Shown: positions 1-7,833 of the stretch, piece after piece
How the letters are laid out: each line of letters opens with the position of its first letter
Numbering within the stretch: position 1 is the first letter of the stretch
Assembly: GCA_022509085.1 (NCBI GenBank)
Contig: JAFLTW010000013.1
Location: forward strand, 1-58,932
Direction of reading: 5' to 3'
Length of the DNA stretch: 58,932 nt
Source of the DNA: Muribaculaceae bacterium
GTDB taxonomy: Bacteria; Bacteroidota; Bacteroidia; Bacteroidales; Muribaculaceae
Notes under the pieces: model-generated
Databases searched by the model: none
What the model was told of the DNA's origin: nothing
Seen by the model: only the letters and a program-made list of their open reading frames with translations
Program-made: the position numbers and the translations under genes

Positions 1-291
1 AACTTTTATCTGCCTCCATGTGTGAATAATGACCGTGGAAAGGATATCTATGCACCTAAGTTTGTGAAAATTATCATATTGGTCATAATAACAGGGAATT
101 TCGCATACACTTTTTAGAGGAAAATTACAACGGATATAAAAGGTCTTAGAGAAGTGCGAAGTCAGGAATTAGAGAAGGTCGAAGTTGATGTGTAGTTTCG
201 CAATACGGCCATAATACCAATCTTCTAAGGTTTATATTGTTATCATCTCGAATAATTTGTTTAATTTTGCATTATCAGCAAGGAAAGGATT
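1..291. other. left-edge sequence without a clear gene
   Basis: No convincing complete gene is visible. On the plus strand the frame starting at base 1 stays open for 38 codons and stops with TAG at 115-117, so it could be the 3' end of a gene lying to the left, but the residues are not recognisable. The rest, about 118-260, is AT-rich and featureless apart from the promoter box of the methyltransferase gene. Confidence 0.4.
262..269 (+). promoter_or_regulatory. -7 promoter box of the R-M operon
   Basis: TAATTTTG matches the Bacteroidota -7 consensus TAnnTTTG and lies about 20 bp before the methyltransferase start. An AGGAAAGG stretch, a plausible ribosome binding site, lies between them. 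No good -33 TTTG is seen at the right distance, so the call is moderate. Confidence 0.45.
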
Positions 292-1746
292 ATGCTCGCA
301 GAAATAATTCGGAATACAAATGAGTTTATATCTTCCGTTCCCAAGTCAAAACGGAAGGAATACGGCCAGTTTTTCACTTCGGAAACTACTGCGCGTTTTA
401 TGGCCAATAAGTTTTCCTTCGATTTGCAACATGAGAGTATTCAATTGCTGGATGCCGGTGCGGGTACGGGTATATTGACAGCTGCTGTAATTGATAGAAT
501 TTTTGAACTCGGATATACGGGACATGTTCACGTAACATGTTATGAAAATGACCCGAAGGTTTTACCTGTTCTTAACAGAAACTTAAACTTATTAAGTGAA
601 ACTTTTGATTTATCTTTCGATTTAAAAAACGAAAACTATATAACTTCCCAATTATTTGGGGAGAATATTCTTCTTACAGACGATGCTGAGAAATATGACT
701 ATATTATAGGAAATCCTCCGTATAAAAAGATAGCCAAAGATGCCAGGGAAGCACTTTCAATGAAAGAGGTTTGCCACGGTGCACCCAATTTGTATTTCCT
801 TTTCTGGGCGATGGGCATTTTTAATCTTAAGCCTGACGGTGAATTGGTATATATCGTACCTCGATCCTGGACCTCCGGAGCCTATTTCAAGAAATTTAGG
901 GAGTTTCTATTCCGCCATTCTGTAATCACAGATATTCATCTTTTTGAAAGCCGTGATAAAGTTTTTGACGGTGAGTCTGTATTACAGGAAACCGTGATAA
1001 TTAAAATAAAGAAAATAAGAAAGACTCCGGGAACGATTAAAATAACCACTTCTTCGGATTCAAACTTTGCGGATGTAAGAGACTTCCTGGCTCCATATAA
1101 TACGGTTGTTTCATCCAATAAGTTAGTCTATCTTATTACATCACCTGATGACGCTGCTGTTTTGGATAGAGTTAACCGTCTTTCTTCTACACTGCCTCAA
1201 AGCCATTTGAAAATGAAGACGGGTTTAATCGTAGACTTCCGTACTACTGAGGTTTTAAGGGATAAAATGGAAGCTGGAGCTTTCCCTCTTTTGTACTCAC
1301 AACATATTAAAGACGGAAAAGTGATTTGGCCTATCGGGAAGGAGGGGGAGGTAATAAAAACTGATAGGATGTCTTATCTCCAACCTAATGGTAATTTTCT
1401 GATGGTAAAGAGATTTACTTCTAAGGAAGAAAAAAGAAGGCTACAGTGTGGAATCTTTCTCCAAAAACACTATGAGCAATTTGAATATATCAGTACTCAG
1501 AATAAAATAAATTTCATCGAGTGTGACTCCCCCTGTCTTACTTACGGGTTGTTTGTTATTTTGAATTCCACTCTTTATGATAATTATTACCGAATTCTTA
1601 ATGGATCAACCCAAGTTAATTCTACAGAAATTAATTTAATGCCCATGCCTGAACGCCATGTTATTGAAGAAATGGGCCGGGAGCTGATGCATAAAGAACT
1701 CAGTGTTAATAATTGTAATACAATAATCGACAGATGGATAAAATAA
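292..1746 (+). CDS. type II adenine-N6 DNA methyltransferase (BsuBI/PstI type)
   Basis: This is the modification half of a restriction-modification pair: it would transfer a methyl group from SAM to adenine in the recognition site and so protect host DNA. The motif EYGQFF near residue 23 is followed by SAM-binding motif I (DAGAGTG, 54-60) and catalytic motif IV (NPPY, 141-144), the motif order of gamma-class N6-adenine methylases. The C-terminal half would hold target recognition. The length, 484 residues, is typical. The last 13 bases overlap the next gene, a BsuBI/PstI-family endonuclease, so the two are co-transcribed. Recognition of CTGCAG is likely from the family but cannot be read from sequence. 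The region is AT-rich relative to the core chromosome, consistent with horizontal transfer. Confidence 0.9.
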   Translation: MLAEIIRNTNEFISSVPKSKRKEYGQFFTSETTARFMANKFSFDLQHESIQLLDAGAGTGILTAAVIDRIFELGYTGHVHVTCYENDPKVLPVLNRNLNLLSETFDLSFDLKNENYITSQLFGENILLTDDAEKYDYIIGNPPYKKIAKDAREALSMKEVCHGAPNLYFLFWAMGIFNLKPDGELVYIVPRSWTSGAYFKKFREFLFRHSVITDIHLFESRDKVFDGESVLQETVIIKIKKIRKTPGTIKITTSSDSNFADVRDFLAPYNTVVSSNKLVYLITSPDDAAVLDRVNRLSSTLPQSHLKMKTGLIVDFRTTEVLRDKMEAGAFPLLYSQHIKDGKVIWPIGKEGEVIKTDRMSYLQPNGNFLMVKRFTSKEEKRRLQCGIFLQKHYEQFEYISTQNKINFIECDSPCLTYGLFVILNSTLYDNYYRILNGSTQVNSTEINLMPMPERHVIEEMGRELMHKELSVNNCNTIIDRWIK

Positions 1747-2666
1747 CTGCCGTAAAGGAATTATTGAATATTTTAGGAATGCCGGAGAAGCAGCAAAGTG
1801 ATCTTTGTGCCCTTACCGTATTGGCAATGGCCGGTCTATCTAAAAGAATTCCATGGAAAGATGCCACTAATAATTGGATTCGTATTCATGATATAATCGC
1901 CTTCATTAAGAGTAAATACAAAATCGAATATGCGGAAAATTCCCGTGAGACATTTCGTAAACAAGCGATGCATCCATTCCGAACTGCTGCCTTGATTGAA
2001 GATAACGGAAAGGCTACAAATAGCCCAAACTATAGATACCGGTTAACGGATGAATTTCTAAACGTACTTAAAACACTTTCTTTCGCAAAAAAACATGTGG
2101 AGAAAAATAACGCGGATTTATTGAAATTCCAATCTAAGCACAAGGCCCTTAAGGAAATATATGCATCTAAAAAAGAGATGCAAAAAATGCCGGTAAAAAT
2201 CAACAATGTCGATTTTACTTTCAGTCCCGGCAAACATAACAGGTTGCAGAAAGCAATAATAGAAGAGTTCGCACCAAGGTTCGCACCAAACTCTGAATGC
2301 TTATATGTTGGAGACACCATCCAAAAAGATTTGGTAAAAAATGTAGAAAAGCTTAATGAGCTTGGTTTTGAGATAACTCTCCATGATAAGATGCCTGATG
2401 TTGTTCTTTATAATGAAGAAAAAGATTGGGTTTATTTCATAGAATCTGTCACTTCCGTGGGACCAATGGATCCTAAAAGAATTATTGAGTTACAAGAAAT
2501 GACTAAGAATGTAAAGGCCGGAAAAATATTCGTGACAGCATTTTTAGATTTCCCAACATTCAAGAAATTCTCAGAATCTTTGGCTTGGGAAACGGAAGTA
2601 TGGATAGCTTCTATGCCTGACCATATGATACATCTAAACGGTGATAAATTTTTAGGTCCAAGATAA
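1734..2666 (+). CDS. BsuBI/PstI-family type II restriction endonuclease
   Basis: This is the restriction partner of the preceding methylase; it should cut unmethylated copies of the same site. The C-terminal third carries the family signature: a PD pair (MPDVV) followed by VYFIESVTS, with the acidic catalytic-type residue near 237, and a closing block WETEVWIA then HLNGDKFLGP characteristic of BsuBI and PstI. The N-terminal ~170 residues form the family's helical region. At 310 residues it is full length. The start codon lies inside the methylase gene (13-bp overlap), suggesting translational coupling so that methylase is made first. CTGCAG is the expected target by homology only. Confidence 0.88.
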   Translation: MDKITAVKELLNILGMPEKQQSDLCALTVLAMAGLSKRIPWKDATNNWIRIHDIIAFIKSKYKIEYAENSRETFRKQAMHPFRTAALIEDNGKATNSPNYRYRLTDEFLNVLKTLSFAKKHVEKNNADLLKFQSKHKALKEIYASKKEMQKMPVKINNVDFTFSPGKHNRLQKAIIEEFAPRFAPNSECLYVGDTIQKDLVKNVEKLNELGFEITLHDKMPDVVLYNEEKDWVYFIESVTSVGPMDPKRIIELQEMTKNVKAGKIFVTAFLDFPTFKKFSESLAWETEVWIASMPDHMIHLNGDKFLGPR

Positions 2667-2776
2667 ATCCTTAAACAAGCATTTTTTTATTCAAATTTCT
2701 TTGATTCAGATATTTTTGATATTTTTGACTTTGAAATAGGCCGCGGTATGCTTGCCAGAGCAAAAATTATGTATCT

Positions 2777-3337
2777 ATGAAACTGAATCAGACCCTGATC
2801 AACCTCCTCTCTGAAAAGGCAGGGAGAGACGTGACCACCGCGAATGGGGCCGAGTATTTGCGTAATGACATTGAGGCCGTTACGGGAGAGTCTCTGTCTC
2901 GGAATACGGTAAAGAGACTGGTGGGCAATCTTCCATATGAGTCAACTCCAAGAATGGTAACTCTGAATATTGTATCCAAGTATTTGGGATTCAGCTCCTG
3001 GCAACTCCTTCAGGAATATCTGAGTGGCCGTATTTCAGATTTTAATGTGGAGGATGTGTTCATTGACCTCACAACTCAACCTCTCGACAGGGTCGTAATC
3101 TTGAGATGGCAGCCTGACAGATACGTCTCAATCAGGCATTTGGGGAAAGGCAGATATGAGGTTGAGGAATCCCGGAACAGCAAGCTTAATGCCGGAGATA
3201 TTCTGCATCTCAGCCAGGTGGCGCAAGGGTTCCCGTTTATGGTGAAGACGGTTGAGAGAAATGGTGAGAGTCTGGGCACTTATGTCGCTGCCAAGAAACT
3301 GGGAATAGATTCTATAGAAACGGAAGGTGGAGAGTGA
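2777..3337 (+). CDS. putative DNA-binding partner of the downstream kinase
   Basis: I do not recognise a named family. The first ~90 residues look like a Bacteroidota helical DNA-binding-type domain, with a pattern of SLSRNTVKRLVG followed by TLNIVSKYLGFSSW, resembling N-terminal domains that precede regulatory modules in this phylum. The remaining ~95 residues are predicted beta-rich and contain no catalytic motif. There is no signal peptide or membrane segment, so it is cytoplasmic. Its stop codon overlaps the start of the kinase gene by 11 bp, so the two are translationally coupled and probably work together, for instance as a kinase substrate or transcription factor. That role is inference from context. 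Confidence 0.6.
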   Translation: MKLNQTLINLLSEKAGRDVTTANGAEYLRNDIEAVTGESLSRNTVKRLVGNLPYESTPRMVTLNIVSKYLGFSSWQLLQEYLSGRISDFNVEDVFIDLTTQPLDRVVILRWQPDRYVSIRHLGKGRYEVEESRNSKLNAGDILHLSQVAQGFPFMVKTVERNGESLGTYVAAKKLGIDSIETEGGE

Positions 3338-4568
3338 ATTCAATTCAGATACCTTCGAGGAGGTATCTGACAATGAGATAATTTTGGGAGAATCCCGAAG
3401 ATTCGTCTTTTCAAAGAAAAGGATCTACGGAAGGATGCATTTCTTGAAACGTCCTTCCGAAGAATACAGGAATGATCTTGTAGCGATAGAGTCCTTGCGA
3501 AAGGAATTTGTAATAGGATATTCCCTTGACCATCCCAACATTCCTAAATATTACAGATTTGAAAACGATACACTCTTTGAGGAATACATAGACGGGAAAA
3601 GTCTGCGTGAACTCATAGATGAGAACGACCCGAGGTTAGTCGACAAATATTTTCTGCGGAGTCTTTGCCTTCAGTTTATTGATGTATTGCGGTATCTCAG
3701 GGATATGGGAGTGGTGCATAATGACATAAAACCCGAGAATGTCATTGTCACCCGAATTGGGAACACCCTTAAACTGATTGACTTCAACTGTGCCCAGAGT
3801 GCGGAGAATGACCTCCTTGGGGGGTATTCGGCTCCATATAAGTCGCCTGAGCAAGGACTGGGACTCTCGGAATCAACCTCCGATCTATATCAGGCAGGCA
3901 AAGTGATGGAGGTGCTCTGTGGCCGGGCCGGATATAATAAACCTTGGAGAAGATTTATAGCGGCCACAACAGACCGGAATATCGAAAAACGAATCTCTCT
4001 GGAGAATGCGGTAAAGTTAATTCCGGGAGGGCAGCATAAATCCCGTCTACTCTTCTGGGCAATAATTCCGTTGATGATTTTGGGAGCAATAGCCGTAATA
4101 CTATTTGCCTCTAAACCTGCCGAGCCCGTTACGGAAGAGAAGTACAAACCGACAAAAGATACGGTTGTGATTGAGAAAATTTCGCATCCGGCAATAGAAG
4201 TTACAGAGAAACCTGAAAGCAAACGGCAAGAAATCAGCAATAAGGGTGACGCTAAAAAAGTGATTGAAAATAAAATTTTGGATTTCACCGACCGCTATTA
4301 TACCACATACTTATATCCTATTTGCCGGGACGCATTGGGAGGCGACGCCGGAAGACTGACCGCTGAGGAGGATAGGGCGTTGCAGAGAGCCATAGAACAG
4401 GCCTACCGGGCAGCCGTGGATTATGGGACCGGACTGGCATCGGAATATCCGGAAGAAAGGAATTACATAGAAAAAGAATGTCTTTCCATTATGGAAATGA
4501 AAGTTTCCGCCCTTATGCTCAAGCTTTATCCTCCAGCCCTTGACCGGCCATCCGAGGCAAGAGAATGA
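3327..4568 (+). CDS. membrane-anchored Ser/Thr protein kinase
   Basis: This is a eukaryotic-like protein kinase. A candidate ATP lysine (Lys41) and helix-C glutamate (Glu60) precede the catalytic loop HNDIKPEN (131-138, HND instead of HRD), the metal loop DFN (152-154, instead of DFG) and SPEQ (173-176) in place of APE. The key Lys and both Asp are present, so it is probably active. One membrane segment spans about 241-261, followed by a charged linker and a ~130-residue helical domain on the far side of the membrane. The start is GTG, overlapping the upstream gene by 11 bp. The last ~17 codons belong to a sequence that recurs at 7.7, 8.9 and 15.7 kb, each time as a detached gene end before an RNA element. 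Confidence 0.85.
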   Translation: MESEFNSDTFEEVSDNEIILGESRRFVFSKKRIYGRMHFLKRPSEEYRNDLVAIESLRKEFVIGYSLDHPNIPKYYRFENDTLFEEYIDGKSLRELIDENDPRLVDKYFLRSLCLQFIDVLRYLRDMGVVHNDIKPENVIVTRIGNTLKLIDFNCAQSAENDLLGGYSAPYKSPEQGLGLSESTSDLYQAGKVMEVLCGRAGYNKPWRRFIAATTDRNIEKRISLENAVKLIPGGQHKSRLLFWAIIPLMILGAIAVILFASKPAEPVTEEKYKPTKDTVVIEKISHPAIEVTEKPESKRQEISNKGDAKKVIENKILDFTDRYYTTYLYPICRDALGGDAGRLTAEEDRALQRAIEQAYRAAVDYGTGLASEYPEERNYIEKECLSIMEMKVSALMLKLYPPALDRPSEARE

Positions 4569-4594
4569 GGGCCCTGATTTGGACAATTTGGATA

Positions 4595-4625
4595 TTGGCG
4601 CTTTCATGAAAGCAACATATTTTTG
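4595..4625 (+). promoter_or_regulatory. promoter P1 of RNA element, copy 1
   Basis: A TTGG at 4595-4598 and TATTTTTG at 4618-4625 are 19 bp apart and fit the Bacteroidota -33/-7 arrangement. The box lies just downstream of the kinase stop codon. Initiation near 4630 would put the 5' strand of the long-range helix at the very start of the RNA. A second -7-like box, TATATTTG at 4672-4679, could act as an internal promoter P2 but has a poor -33. Confidence 0.6.
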
Positions 4626-4629
4626 CCAA

Positions 4630-4942
4630 ACAAAAGAAGACTCGCATGAAGGCAGTTTATGAAGAAAATGTTATATTTGCACCGTCATAGCGGCAGAAGC
4701 TACTATTGACGAGACATATTGAAGAAAAGCGTTTCGCATTTCCCTTGGTGAATCTGGACAATTCATTGGTATCGGAAAAGCAGGACGCTCTTGCTGAGGT
4801 AAGTAAATATGTACGCGCCGTGCGAGAGCACGATGGCTTAGATTACATAGACTGCCTTCAGTGTGAGTTTCCCCTGACTATCGATACCGAGGCAGTCCAG
4901 AGCCAACCGAGGATAGTCGTGAAGAAGGCTCACACTTTTCTT
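4630..4942 (+). ncRNA. structured attenuator-like RNA, copy 1
   Basis: A ~313-nt RNA is predicted between promoter P1 and a terminator. Visible elements are: a 5' segment (4636-4661) complementary to 4846-4871 over about 23 pairs, where both base differences from a perfect match are G-U pairs; a hairpin at 4683-4711 (CGTCA/TGACG ends); a hairpin TGAAT/ATTCA near 4748-4766; a GNRA-loop hairpin CGTGC-GAGA-GCACG at 4819-4832; and a terminator whose outer stem GTGTGAG (4861-4867) pairs with CTCACAC (4929-4935). The long helix and the terminator compete for GTGTGAG. The next start codon lies only 12 bases after the T-run. No Rfam family could be assigned by reading. Confidence 0.75.
4861..4942 (+). 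terminator. branched intrinsic terminator of RNA copy 1
   Basis: GTGTGAG (4861-4867) pairs with CTCACAC (4929-4935), an inner GACTATC (4876-4882) pairs with GATAGTC (4912-4918), and a GGC/GCC pair closes the tip. A T-rich run follows directly. It is far larger than a plain terminator, which suggests a regulated structure. Confidence 0.7.
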
Positions 4943-4953
4943 ATTTTGATCAT

Positions 4954-5376
4954 ATGAAAAAAACTTTATTAGCAATTTTAATCATCATGGGAATATCCAC
5001 AATTTTTTTAAATAGTTGTGGCAAAACTCATCCCAATGTCGGTTCATGGCATGGAGAATACCAGCGTCCTGGAGAAAACGTGGTAGAATCATGGAGTTTC
5101 AAAGTAAAGAATGATGGCACATGCTATGCAAAAGAGGAAGGTAGGGGCAGTTTCAATTATGTAAGAGAATATTTTGGCAACTGGGATCCGGTTTCTGATG
5201 ATGTGATAAAATTGGATCTGGAAACCGGGCAAGTCGAAACCAATTATATAAAAAACGGAGATGGAATAGTTCGCTCTAAGATGGCTAACCATCATGTTAC
5301 ATATTATATTAGGAAAGATGGAGCCGCTCATGTGTTTGAAGACTATCTCGACAGTCCTCGTATGTGGTTGAAATAA
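4954..5376 (+). CDS. small lipocalin-like lipoprotein
   Basis: A signal peptide of about 21 residues ends in the lipobox LNSC, so the mature protein is lipid-anchored in the envelope. The mature part begins with a GSWHGEY pattern, a lipocalin-like G-x-W motif, and continues with alternating strands. A second W-containing strand (GNWDPVSDDVIKLD) and a final strand with RKDG are shared with the lipoproteins at 10792 and 11269, so they are paralogues. The molecular function is unknown. The gene starts 12 bases after the terminator-like RNA, so its expression probably depends on read-through of that structure. Confidence 0.75.
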   Translation: MKKTLLAILIIMGISTIFLNSCGKTHPNVGSWHGEYQRPGENVVESWSFKVKNDGTCYAKEEGRGSFNYVREYFGNWDPVSDDVIKLDLETGQVETNYIKNGDGIVRSKMANHHVTYYIRKDGAAHVFEDYLDSPRMWLK

Positions 5377-5496
5377 CTTTTCAAATATTTTAGTCAGTTT
5401 TTCTTTATCCGGGAAAAATTCCAGATATTGTTCTAAAAGTTTTCAGTAATACATCATTAATATTTTATAAACAAATTATCAATTAAATTTATAACT

Positions 5497-6429
5497 ATGA
5501 AAAAGTATCTTAAACTTTTGATGTTGGCAATTTTTGCCAGCATGTCATTTGCCTTTGTTGCTTGTGGCAATGATGATGACGATGATGAACCCTCTGGAGG
5601 TAATAATACTACTGGCAATGGGTTCGTTGGCACATGGTCTATGAATATGATTGGTCATTCAGGTGAGTATAAAAACAACTACATCCGCTTCTACGATGAC
5701 TCTTCCTTTATTCTAGTCAATGCGAACGAAGATGAGGTTATGGTTTCTAATGGGACATGGTCTGTTTCAGGAAATACGTTCACTTTGGATTATGCTATCG
5801 CCCAAAACGAAAGACCAATAATTCCCTATGTCATAACCTATAACATCAAATCCCAAAATTCAAGCAAAATTGAGTTTTATCTTGGTAATCTGAACTTTAC
5901 GTTTACCAAAGTTTCAGACAGTGTAATGAACAAATATCAAGAGGAAATTGAGGATGTTTTAGGAGACGATAATGGTAACTCTGGAGACGATAATTCTTCC
6001 ATTACCTCCTCAACGCTGAAAATTAACGGAACTGAAATTAGTAGACTGTTAAGTACATCATGTGAGGAAAACCACTTTGCTGGAGAATATTGGGTTGCTT
6101 TTGGTTCTAATTTCTACTACATAAACGACATGGTAAGTTTTGAAATTGATGTACCATTTAAATCTATCTCACAACTTAAAGAAGGTCAAGAACTAATTGA
6201 TTATATTAATATAAGTGGATTCTTTGTACTGCTTGGCCAAAATGATTCAAACATAGGGTTCGCCGGGGGCAGTCCACGTTTCCACGATATTGATGGCAGT
6301 GTGAAGGTTCAGAAACTTACAAGCAGTACTGTTACTCTGAAATTCTCAAACTTCTCGTTCACAAAGGAAAGAGGTAATGAAGAGATAGAATATAAATTTA
6401 ATGGTTCAATGACTTATGATATTAACTAA
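5497..6429 (+). CDS. surface lipoprotein, lipocalin-like N-domain
   Basis: The signal peptide ends at FVAC. The cysteine is followed by GNDDDDDEP, an acidic stretch typical of the Bacteroidota export signal that sends lipoproteins to the outer face of the outer membrane. Residues ~45-145 form a beta-rich domain with the GTWSM motif of the lipocalin-like lipoproteins. An acidic Gly/Asn/Asp linker (~150-168) leads to a second beta-rich domain of about 140 residues that I do not recognise. It is the second gene of the first cargo block, 120 bp after the preceding lipoprotein. Confidence 0.75.
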   Translation: MKKYLKLLMLAIFASMSFAFVACGNDDDDDEPSGGNNTTGNGFVGTWSMNMIGHSGEYKNNYIRFYDDSSFILVNANEDEVMVSNGTWSVSGNTFTLDYAIAQNERPIIPYVITYNIKSQNSSKIEFYLGNLNFTFTKVSDSVMNKYQEEIEDVLGDDNGNSGDDNSSITSSTLKINGTEISRLLSTSCEENHFAGEYWVAFGSNFYYINDMVSFEIDVPFKSISQLKEGQELIDYINISGFFVLLGQNDSNIGFAGGSPRFHDIDGSVKVQKLTSSTVTLKFSNFSFTKERGNEEIEYKFNGSMTYDIN

Positions 6430-6430
6430 T

Positions 6431-7309
6431 ATGAGAAACAAAGTATTGAGATTTATATTTACTTATACGATAATAATGCTTTCCACTTCAACTATGTTTG
6501 GTGGAATTGTAGATAATAAAGGAACCTATGCTTGGGTCGATGATTTAAGGTATATTATTAAGGATAATTCTTATTCATCCCAAAATGGTTGTCCTTCGGA
6601 GTATTTTGATTCCTTTGATTTCAAGGATTATGATGGTGGTGCTACCTTAGTAGGTTATAGGAATATGGATGATATTGTAGTCCCTTCCTCAATATCTGTA
6701 GATGGAAAAGAATATTTGGTCGTTTGTGTTATGAATGCATTTTATAACAGCAAATCCCTAAAAAGCGTAGTGATTCCAAGTTCAGTTAATGACGTAAGCG
6801 CTTCTTTTCCTGGATGCAAAAATTTGGAAAGGGTTGAATTATCTCCTTTTATACCTCTTCTTGCTTCTGAGTTTTTAGATTGTTCTTCATTAAAATATAT
6901 CGTGCTTCCTCAATACTTACAAACTATTCAGGGACATAATGGGTGCTTTGAAGGATGTAACGCCTTAGAGACAATAATCTTGCCTGCTGTTACTCCACCG
7001 ACATGTAGAGATTATGATTTTACAAAGACTTGCTACGAAAATGCTATATTATATGTTCCGAGTGAAGCAATAGAGCAATACAAAATAGCCGATGGCTGGA
7101 AAAACTTTTATAATATCAAATCCATAGACGAATATGAAGAAGTGGAAAATAATACTGATTCAGTATGTCTTCTCCCAATTGATGATTCTTCTTATTGTGT
7201 TTATGACATAATGGGAAGATTAAGGTTGACTAAAACAAATAATGATGGTTTAAACCTGCTTGAAAAGGGCATCTATATCGTCAATGGTAAGAAGTATGTC
7301 ATTAGATAA
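6431..7309 (+). CDS. secreted BspA-like leucine-rich repeat protein
   Basis: The start is placed at 6431, one base after the preceding stop, because it gives a clean signal peptide (MRNKVLRFIF onwards); an in-frame ATG 15 bases upstream lies inside the previous gene. LRR_5-type repeats of the kind 'LKSVVIPSSVND' fill ~75-200. The C-terminus (VYDIMGRLRL, then GIYIVNGKKYV) is the short tail seen on many Bacteroidales secreted proteins, similar to type IX secretion sorting tails, and recurs at 46237-47421. The family usually mediates adhesion or protein binding. It closes the first cargo block. Confidence 0.8.
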   Translation: MRNKVLRFIFTYTIIMLSTSTMFGGIVDNKGTYAWVDDLRYIIKDNSYSSQNGCPSEYFDSFDFKDYDGGATLVGYRNMDDIVVPSSISVDGKEYLVVCVMNAFYNSKSLKSVVIPSSVNDVSASFPGCKNLERVELSPFIPLLASEFLDCSSLKYIVLPQYLQTIQGHNGCFEGCNALETIILPAVTPPTCRDYDFTKTCYENAILYVPSEAIEQYKIADGWKNFYNIKSIDEYEEVENNTDSVCLLPIDDSSYCVYDIMGRLRLTKTNNDGLNLLEKGIYIVNGKKYVIR

Positions 7310-7511
7310 GTTACTACTAAAACAAAAAGAGAAGACATTGACAATGGGCTGATGCCTTTTCTGTTTTTGTATGTTCAGAAGGTTTAATTATAGATAAATG
7401 GGTTATTCGTAAGCATTAACTGAAGCACATATAGTTACAACTTATAAAGATATCAGCGACAACTTATGCGGGTTGTCGCTGATGCAGTGTTAAGGTGATA
7501 GTTCCTTTTGC
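7310..7511. other. spacer with a perfect hairpin
   Basis: No gene is seen. A perfect 12-bp inverted repeat, ATCAGCGACAAC (7452-7463) and GTTGTCGCTGAT (7472-7483), could end transcription of the first cargo block, although no T-run follows on either strand. Confidence 0.5.
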
Positions 7512-7682
7512 CGGGATTTCTCCCGGGGGATAGGATAAGTATGATGGAAAAAGAAGGGGGTTACATGGCGAAGGCGTTGAAGCCGCCGTCGACGACGGCG
7601 ACTGTGCCGGTGACGAAACGCGAGGCGGCGCTCATCAGGTAGTGGACGGTGCCGCAGAGCTCCTCGGGCTCTCCCATGCGCA
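7512..7682 (-). pseudogene. detached 3' end of the SDR gene, copy A
   Basis: These ~170 bases are nearly identical to the 3' end and terminator hairpin of the SDR gene at 21740-22558 and lie in the same orientation. The reading frame of the SDR C-terminus is present, but there is no start. On its left the copy keeps a CCGGGA-GAAA-TCCCGG hairpin (minus-strand reading) that the intact gene has lost. On its right it is cut off and joined within a few bases to a kinase-tail fragment. It marks the right boundary of the first cargo block. Confidence 0.9.
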
Positions 7683-7685
7683 CTC

Positions 7686-7813
7686 ATGCTCAAGCTTTAT
7701 CCTCCTGCCCATGACCGGCCATCCGAATCAGGAGAATAAGTGCGCCTGATTTGGACAATTTGGATATTGGCGCTTTCATGGAGGTAACATATTTTTGCAA
7801 AACAGTTTTATGA
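7686..7813 (+). repeat. kinase-tail/RNA repeat unit, copy 3 (truncated)
   Basis: It begins with the kinase C-terminal codons (L-M-L-K-L-Y-P-P-A-H-D-R-P-S-E, then stop) and keeps the P1 box TATTTTTG. It then has a ~20-base deletion that removes the 5' strand of the long-range helix and diverges right after the P2-proximal CAGTTTTATGAA. The structured RNA body and terminator are missing, so this copy cannot make the regulatory RNA. It is fused on the left to SDR fragment A. Confidence 0.85.
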
Positions 7814-7833
7814 ATAACGAACCTTGAATTTCT

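Larger units (their letters stand above)
4516..4942 (+). repeat. kinase-tail/RNA repeat unit, copy 1 (parental)
   Basis: This is the copy still attached to an intact kinase gene. The unit consists of the last ~50 bases of the kinase coding sequence, a ~50-base spacer holding promoter P1, and the structured RNA with its terminator. By eye it is nearly identical to the copies at 8941-9360 and 15707-16129. The detached copies keep the kinase reading frame up to its stop codon, which shows that they derive from kinase loci. Confidence 0.9.

Noticed and set aside
4640..4871. Inverted repeat around an internal promoter box, as in phase-variable invertible promoters
   Set aside because: The arms are imperfect, and the two substitutions are both G-U compatible and kept in all copies. 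This fits RNA pairing; invertible promoters need near-identical arms. No recombinase gene is nearby.
4706..4942. tmRNA, RNase P RNA or a retron RNA
   Set aside because: There is no tRNA-like end, no peptide-tag frame, no RNase P core and no reverse transcriptase; three near-identical copies also argue against a housekeeping RNA.
4706..4957. 83-codon open frame inside the RNA element (and a minus-strand frame at 15857-16117)
   Set aside because: The frames are not conserved between copies because of small indels, and the sequence is explained by conserved RNA stems and a terminator.
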